Origin: Bacteroidota bacterium
GTDB lineage: Bacteria; Bacteroidota; Ignavibacteria; Ignavibacteriales; Melioribacteraceae
Length of the DNA stretch: 7,670 nucleotides
Reading direction: 5' to 3'
NCBI GenBank assembly: GCA_021814855.1
Contig: JAKAHQ010000073.1
Span: forward strand, 1-7,670
Positions 6,874-7,670 of this stretch are shown one piece after another; position 1 is the stretch's first letter; every line of letters begins with the position of its first letter. The position numbers and the translations under genes were made by a program. The notes under the pieces were generated by a model. It saw nothing but the letters and a program-made list of their open reading frames with translations. It was not told the origin of the DNA and did no database searches.

Positions 6874-6903
6874 CAGATTATTCAATATCCAGAAGATTCT
6901 TTA

Positions 6904-6933
6904 TTGAAAAATAAATGACTGCACAAATAAAAT
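6904..6933 (+). promoter_or_regulatory. Candidate promoter for the membrane-protein gene
   Basis: TTGAAA (6904-6909) and TAAAAT (6928-6933) each match 5 of 6 bases of the sigma70 boxes with an 18-base spacer. This would give a leader of roughly 35-40 bases before the ATG at 6978. The surroundings are so A+T-rich that chance matches are common. Confidence 0.3.
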
Positions 6934-6977
6934 TAATCCCTTTTCTTTTGTAAATTTAAATAAAACCATTAGGCAAA

Positions 6978-7463
6978 ATGACGCTCTACAAATACCCGTT
7001 TTTTATGAAACTTATTTACCGCTTCGGTAACATACCTCTTACCCTGATACTGGCTGTATATCTTGTTGAGTCTGTAATTCAATCGGCAATTCATTGGTAT
7101 GCGCTGATATTTGTTATCATCAATTCCGCCATAATTATTTCTTTAAATAAATATTACGTAAAGATGTACCGCTATTTTCCGTTTTGTGTTTACGCGGATA
7201 ATGAAAGGATGGTATGCAAAAACTTTCTATTCAGCAAAAAGGAATTGGAGATTAAGCATTCGGAAATAAAAAATATCGAAGGAGGAATTTTCAACGGAAT
7301 GCCTTCCCGGCCGATTTATATATACGGCAGCGATGGAAAATTACTAATAGGTTTCTATTCCCGCAGCGGTCAATTTTCCAAACTGCTCTCAACAATTCTG
7401 AAAAACGTAAGAGAAGAATTGTATCAAGATATTCTTGGCAAAATAAACCGTTACAAAAAATAA
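6978..7463 (+). CDS. Uncharacterised two-TM membrane protein, possible PH-like C-terminal domain
   Basis: I do not recognise this 161-residue family. Residues about 18-36 and 39-56 are hydrophobic and separated by a short turn (QSAIHW), which predicts a membrane hairpin. After it comes a soluble part of about 100 residues with alternating short beta-like segments (FCVYADNERMVCKNFLFSK, EIKHSEIKNIEGGIF, PIYIYGSDGKLLIGFYS) and a terminal amphipathic helix rich in K/E (about 132-158). This order, TM pair then a small beta-rich domain with IKHSEIKNIE and a late helix, is like bacterial PH-domain membrane proteins, but that is only a resemblance. The protein is basic at its C-terminus (NRYKK). ATG 6978 is used; AGG four bases upstream is a weak ribosome site, and Met10 (ATG 7005) is a possible alternative. 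It appears to be a single-gene unit, convergent with an HU-like gene. It is probably real, given its length, TM pattern and the tightly placed terminator. Confidence 0.72.
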   Translation: MTLYKYPFFMKLIYRFGNIPLTLILAVYLVESVIQSAIHWYALIFVIINSAIIISLNKYYVKMYRYFPFCVYADNERMVCKNFLFSKKELEIKHSEIKNIEGGIFNGMPSRPIYIYGSDGKLLIGFYSRSGQFSKLLSTILKNVREELYQDILGKINRYKK

Positions 7464-7480
7464 AAGCCCCATAAAGGGGC
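7454..7480 (-). terminator. Rho-independent terminator of the HU-like gene
   Basis: GCCCC (7466-7470) and GGGGC (7476-7480) form a perfect 5-bp GC stem with a 5-base loop (ATAAA). On the - strand it is followed by TTTTATTTTTT (complement of 7455-7465), a strong terminator layout for the HU-like gene, whose stop is 17 bases upstream on that strand. The + strand gene ends 2 bases before the stem, so the hairpin may also help end its transcript, though no T-run follows on that side. Confidence 0.8.
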
Positions 7481-7497
7481 CTCTTAAAATAACCGAT

Positions 7498-7670
7498 TTA
7501 CTTCTTGTAAATCAGAATTGCGTCTTTAGCTTGTTTTGCAATTCTAAATTTAACGACCTTCTTTGCAGGGATTAAAATTTGTTCTCCGGTTTTGGGATTT
7601 CTTCCCATTCTTTGTTTTCTGTCCACGAGAACTAATTTTCCCAAGCCAGGAACAACAAATCCTTTTTTAG
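7498..7670 (-). CDS. HU/IHF-family DNA-binding protein, C-terminal part (5' end outside window)
   Basis: Small nucleoid-associated protein that binds and bends DNA as a dimer. The last 56 codons are in the window; a full HU protein has about 90-100, so roughly 35-45 residues lie beyond base 7670. Seen: the beta-sheet strand [18 protein letters not shown], then the DNA-binding arm [14 protein letters not shown] with the conserved Asn-Pro whose proline wedges between base pairs in HU and IHF, then [16 protein letters not shown], the C-terminal strand and helix. A lysine-rich end (LIYKK) precedes the TAA stop. The PGLGKL variant in place of the common GFGTF is one I associate with HU-like proteins outside the Proteobacteria. 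Its own terminator follows. Family is certain; HU versus a more specialised paralogue cannot be decided without the N-terminal half. Confidence 0.93.
   Translation of the reverse strand, partial: KKGFVVPGLGKLVLVDRKQRMGRNPKTGEQILIPAKKVVKFRIAKQAKDAILIYKK

Larger units (their letters stand above)
6664..6977. other. A+T-rich divergent intergenic region
   Basis: 314 bases separate the divergently oriented redoxin operon (- strand) and the membrane-protein gene (+ strand). I see no gene, tRNA or known RNA family. It holds a weak candidate promoter in each direction and one 9-bp imperfect inverted repeat (6825-6873). The last 80 bases are extremely A+T-rich. The central part (about 6790-6880) has a more balanced composition, and no frame in it stays open beyond some 20 codons. 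Confidence 0.6.

Overview
The window looks like ordinary chromosome from a member of the Bacteroidota/Ignavibacteriota (Chlorobi-like) group. The grounds are: a UvrA of the type I associate with that group, A+T-rich and SD-poor gene starts, T-rich intergenic DNA, and an HU-like protein with a lineage-style sequence. The assignment is inferred from protein sequence by eye and should be held loosely. Both ends of the window cut through genes. GC content seems to fall along the window, from roughly 45-55% in sampled parts of uvrA to very A+T-rich in the 6.7-7.2 kb region.

Left part (1-4042, + strand) is a photodamage-repair block. It holds the C-terminal three quarters of UvrA (nucleotide excision repair damage sensor), then an EVE-domain protein, then a class II CPD photolyase. 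The EVE and photolyase genes overlap by 4 bp (GTGA), so they are almost certainly cotranscribed and translationally coupled. uvrA ends only 81 bp upstream of the EVE start I chose, with no convincing terminator between. The three genes would combine dark repair, light-driven repair and a base-modification-reader-like protein.

Middle part (4045-5331, - strand) is a convergent E. coli-type D-3-phosphoglycerate dehydrogenase (serA), the first step of serine synthesis, with an intact serine-binding ACT domain. Its terminator lies directly in the 44-bp gap between its end and the photolyase end.

Right-middle part (5570-6663, - strand) is a two-gene operon of exported thiol proteins: a peroxiredoxin-like redoxin followed 2 bp later by a TlpA-like thioredoxin. 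They probably form an extracytoplasmic redox pair.

Right end: a 314-bp A+T-rich divergent intergenic region carries candidate promoters in both directions and one inverted repeat. It is followed by an uncharacterised two-TM membrane protein (+ strand), a terminator, and the C-terminal 56 residues of an HU/IHF-type DNA-binding protein (- strand).

I saw no mobile element, CRISPR array, tRNA, rRNA or riboswitch. Nothing here amounts to a clearly new system. The most interesting items are the EVE-photolyase coupling next to uvrA, the exported redoxin pair, and the orphan membrane protein.
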